Part shown: piece by piece, positions 63,401 to 64,000 of the stretch
Numbering within the stretch: the first letter of the stretch is position 1
How the letters are laid out: the number at the start of each line of letters is the position of its first letter
NCBI GenBank assembly: GCA_028829895.1
Contig: CM054184.1
Location: 27,601,701-27,665,700 of the forward strand
Length of the DNA stretch: 64,000 bases
DNA from: Sinotaia quadrata
Taxonomy: Eukaryota > Mollusca > Gastropoda > Architaenioglossa > Viviparidae
Reading direction: 5' to 3'
Notes under the pieces: generated by a model
Told to the model about the DNA's origin: nothing
The model's input: the letters and a program-made list of their open reading frames with translations, nothing else
Databases searched by the model: none
Made by a program: the position numbers and the translations under genes

Positions 63401-63425
63401 CAGCTATATCTTGAATATGAGGCAT
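51031..63425 (-). CDS. Unrecognised spliced gene, 3' part, at least six coding exons
   Basis: Minus-strand exons at 63347-63425, 57310-57401, 56625-56990, 55536-55807, 52447-52584 and 51031-51414 carry GT-AG borders. From 57401 to the stop the phases agree at every junction (1, 1, 0, 0 in transcript order). Together they give about 440 residues. The product is hydrophilic, rich in Ser, His, Glu and Lys, with no membrane segment or signal peptide and a Lys/Arg-rich patch (KIKNRRRQK). The C-terminus has two copies of a WNAVWTP(L/M)KALPPLRKP module. Exons are probably missing between 57401 and 63347 and upstream. I do not recognise the family, so I give no function. Confidence 0.65.
51061..51294 (-). 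repeat. 117-bp in-frame coding duplication
   Basis: Copies 51061-51177 and 51178-51294 differ at about five positions (roughly 96% identical). It adds exactly 39 codons. Confidence 0.95.
51415..52446 (-). other. Second gene, last intron
   Basis: AT-rich. Short duplicates of GACACTGCTGATCTGGAGCT type near 52195-52310. Nothing else. Confidence 0.55.
52447..52584 (-). CDS. Second gene, penultimate exon
   Basis: 46 codons, phase 0 at both ends. Acceptor TGCAATTTGCAG/GCAGTT, donor CGACAGAAG/GTAAAG. Encodes FRQNLECFPGFHGSHHHSQF, then MPDLFWNGSERKIKNRRRQK, a basic stretch that could be a nuclear localisation signal (inference). Confidence 0.72.
52660..53260 (-). repeat. Minisatellite of about 60 bp in the second gene
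   Basis: About ten copies of AACAGTTAATGAGACTGTGA with CTACCAAGCAGTAATAACAG. A relict copy also sits right of dispersed repeat B (54045-54130), so repeat B inserted into this array. Confidence 0.94.
53276..54039 (+). repeat. Dispersed repeat B, copy 2
   Basis: Same orientation and order of blocks as 49661-50294, but about 130 bp longer in the middle. It is bounded on both sides by the 60-bp array, and TGTCACA occurs at both edges, a possible target duplication. Confidence 0.85.
54131..54840 (-). other. Second gene intron, unique section
   Basis: No exon signal found; the open frame at 54455-54676 has no splice support. Confidence 0.45.
54850..55083 (-). repeat. 75-77 bp tandem repeat, 3 copies
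   Basis: CCAGATTTATAGTTAGTGAT with CTTTTGACAAACTGCCACTA occurs three times. Confidence 0.94.
55084..55535 (-). other. Second gene intron, unique section
   Basis: AT-rich, no repeat or exon seen before the donor at 55535. Confidence 0.5.
55536..55807 (-). CDS. Second gene, internal exon
   Basis: Acceptor TTTTTTGATTCAG/GAGATG, starting with two bases that complete a codon (phase 1). Encodes DDEHKKADLRQHNHFLARGF, then SLKEKSMPISRKILPVEH and CQKEDLVGHSEQQGSFVD. The best phase-0 donor is ATCAGAA/GTACTG; AGA/GTCCAT nearby is an alternative. Hydrophilic, no known domain. Confidence 0.65.
55808..56624 (-). other. Second gene intron
   Basis: AT-rich, no repeats or exon signals seen. Confidence 0.55.
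56625..56990 (-). CDS. Second gene, largest internal exon
   Basis: 366 bp, phase 1 at both ends. Donor AAAACCCAG/GTAATT. The acceptor is a tandem TTTCAGTAG, so the exon may start at 56990 or 56987. Encodes KPRSTEIVHSKHKPSSYDKS, then FSLGDETVCGPSSFSHSEAL, EDEYLTERKKKAMEEDGHEK and SMLERNTFLSKVSKLC. Charged, likely disordered. Confidence 0.7.
56991..57309 (-). other. Second gene intron
   Basis: AT-rich, nothing else visible. Confidence 0.55.
57310..57401 (-). CDS. Second gene, internal exon
   Basis: 92 bp. Acceptor TATTTTTCTCATAG/AACACC, donor GGAGAGAG/GTCAGA. Only the frame beginning with one codon-completing base is open; it reads TPEVPHSSNQYSYHSL and IPHSLTETLPVMER and leaves in phase 1, fitting the next exon. 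Confidence 0.62.
57402..57810 (-). other. Second gene intron, unique section
   Basis: A donor-like ACATGG/GTGAGT lies near 57545 but no convincing acceptor precedes it. Confidence 0.45.
57811..58316 (+). mobile_element. LINE 3' end, copy 2
   Basis: Plus-strand frame NITHNRVTYRLRYNSTRFTH, KPKSCTHCKTNNTVEHFLLQ C and NNYKE, giving an intact CX2CX8HX4C knuckle, then after a shift ISETTNILHLPFTMKSLLYP. The 3' UTR (ACAGACACAAAGACA and AACCATAACTAAACCACA blocks) matches the copy at 35060-35745. It is 5'-truncated, as LINEs often are, and inserted antisense to the host gene. Confidence 0.8.
58317..58545 (-). repeat. 72-bp minisatellite, about 3 copies
   Basis: CTAGCAAACAAAACAAGCTC with CATTCACCAAAGAAAGTACA, directly after the LINE 3' end. 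Confidence 0.94.
58546..59833 (-). other. Second gene intron, mostly unique; contains a microexon candidate
   Basis: A poly-G run at 59707-59717. A possible 16-base exon at 58857-58872 is treated as a separate observation. No larger exon is supported. Confidence 0.45.
59900..60530 (-). repeat. 59-60 bp minisatellite, about 10 copies
   Basis: Unit CTAAACTAACTGCACATGTC then TATATCAATAATCCTATCAT. Central copies are nearly identical, edges diverged. Confidence 0.95.
60531..60708 (-). repeat. Left remnant of a minisatellite split by a transposon
   Basis: AAACAAATCTGTC and AAAGGGGTATATTAGAAT blocks are the same family as 61341-61640, on the other side of the foldback-like element. Confidence 0.75.
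60719..61330. mobile_element. Foldback-like non-autonomous transposon, 612 bp
   Basis: Flanked by a perfect 10-bp direct repeat ATTAGAATAG (60709-60718 and 61331-61340). Left end 60725-60846 is a run of about 15-bp subrepeats (TAGACATTTAATCGCA, GTCACTTAAATGCA, ATGACAGTTAATCGT). The right end (61199-61330), read in reverse complement, shows the same pattern at about 16 bp (CAGACAGTTAATCGTG, CACCACTTAATAGCGG). No ORF. The subrepeat-built inverted ends recall sea-urchin TU and other foldback elements; the 10-bp duplication also fits a Mutator-like element. Confidence 0.75.
60956..61060 (-). repeat. Dispersed repeat, copy 2, inside the foldback-like element
   Basis: Reverse complement of 28216-28312: shares TCACTCTGACAATTTAGCAA and CCATAAGGAG. 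Confidence 0.8.
61341..61640 (-). repeat. 56-59 bp minisatellite, 5 copies
   Basis: Unit TTAGAATGTCTATACTATTG then GTTATATGTGCCAAACAAAT. The foldback-like element sits in this array. Confidence 0.94.
61650..62010 (-). repeat. Degenerate repeat of about 60 bp, 6 copies
   Basis: ACTTATAAGCAACTTGAAAT with GAGCTACTGGCCCAGTAATA, diverged. Confidence 0.88.
62011..62325 (-). other. Unique AT-rich stretch
   Basis: No repeat or exon seen. Confidence 0.5.
62326..62765 (-). repeat. 35-42 bp minisatellite, about 11 copies
   Basis: Unit AAGTTACAGATAGGTACAGC then ACTTAATGAGGCATGT. Confidence 0.95.
62900..63160 (-). repeat. Degenerate repeat of about 60 bp, 4 copies
   Basis: CACTACCTTAAGCTAGGGAA with GATTCATTCCATTTGACATA. 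Confidence 0.85.
63347..63425 (-). CDS. Second gene, most 5' exon visible in the window
   Basis: 79 bp. Acceptor GGTACTTTTTGCAG/ATGCCT with a good pyrimidine tract, donor GGGCAAAG/GTATTT, leaving phase 1. Encodes MPHIQDIADIMLSELEIQWK then KIFKGK, helix-like. The first codon is ATG, but the strong acceptor suggests an internal or first coding exon; which is not decidable. Its membership of the same gene is inferred from strand and distance. Confidence 0.5.
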
Positions 63426-64000
63426 CTGCAAAAAGTACCAGAAATGTAGAAGCTTCCTTTTATCTTATGACAAATCACTATCATATTTTTTAAATATCAC
63501 ATTAAGTTGTTGTTGATGGGAACTGTTAAATAATTTATTCATATTTTTAATACTCTTTTGCATACCAACTCAAAGGTTACACATAAGTAAAATATTAGAG
63601 CACAATGAGAGAGATTGTTTCTGTTTAACTGATTTTAAATAGCATATTTTCTTTTCTCAGTTTTTTGTTTGTTTGTTTGTTTTATGTTTAGGGGAGATAA
63701 GAGAGTGGAGGCGTGAATTTATTTACTGTCTTTAAAAGACACACAAAATTTTATTTACTGTAAACCTACTGAAAAAATAGTATTTACATAATTTGGATTA
63801 AAAAGCAATTTCATTATTATAATTTGTGACATTTCATGCTAAATGATAGGTACTGAAATAGGTGATATTATTTGGTTTTACAATTTACATTTAAATGCTT
63901 GAACAAATATTTCAGTTTTTAAACCACTATACTGGACCTGTAAGAAGAAAAAAAATTAAAAGTTAACAATAAGCCATAACAGAAGCTAGAAAAATAATCC
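63426..64000 (-). other. Window edge, AT-rich
   Basis: An acceptor-like TTTCTTCTTACAG lies at about 63950-63938 on the minus strand, but the following frame does not connect in phase to the exon at 63425. No exon called. Confidence 0.4.

Noticed and set aside
63880..63950. Possible exon after TTTCTTCTTACAG on the minus strand
   Set aside because: The open frame and its possible donor do not join the 63347-63425 exon in phase.

Overview
This is a repeat-rich, AT-rich animal nuclear genome window. The spliced, intron-rich genes, the peptide-type class A GPCR with an NSS-x-NF motif in TM7, the Gmr1-type and other Ty3/gypsy-like elements, the LINE tails and the extreme density of minisatellites together suggest an invertebrate, most likely a lophotrochozoan such as a gastropod mollusc. 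That assignment is inference; nothing in the window names the species.

Layout. 1-7,176: minisatellites (one carries CRE-like sites), a solo-type gypsy LTR with adjacent primer-binding site (2,764-3,636), and microsatellites. 7,177-~24,500 (minus strand): one complete 7TM receptor gene, six coding exons plus a 5' UTR exon, all coding introns phase 0, encoding 378 residues. Its introns hold a LINE remnant, a ~1.65 kb higher-order satellite, and a decayed Gmr1-like retrotransposon (integrase before reverse transcriptase) that stops about 24 bases from a splice acceptor. Two splice acceptors of this gene have been tandemly copied into the intron. ~24,500-51,030: intergenic, made largely of about thirty independent minisatellite arrays, a LINE 3' end with an in-frame internal amplification, a tRNA-like SINE candidate, a decayed Ty3/gypsy gag-pol (42.8-45.1 kb) and one copy of a ~0.7 kb dispersed repeat.

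51,031-~63,425 (minus strand): the 3' part of a second spliced gene, at least six coding exons, for a hydrophilic protein I do not recognise. Its last exon carries a recent 117-bp in-frame duplication. Its introns hold a second copy of the dispersed repeat, a second copy of the same LINE tail, and a 612-bp foldback-like transposon with 15-16 bp subrepeats in both termini and a 10-bp target-site duplication.

The two genes share a strand but nothing shows that they work together. The receptor would act at the cell surface through G proteins; the second product looks intracellular. The most notable signals are the in-frame 63-bp splice-acceptor repeat in the receptor gene, the integrase-first gypsy element and the foldback-like element.
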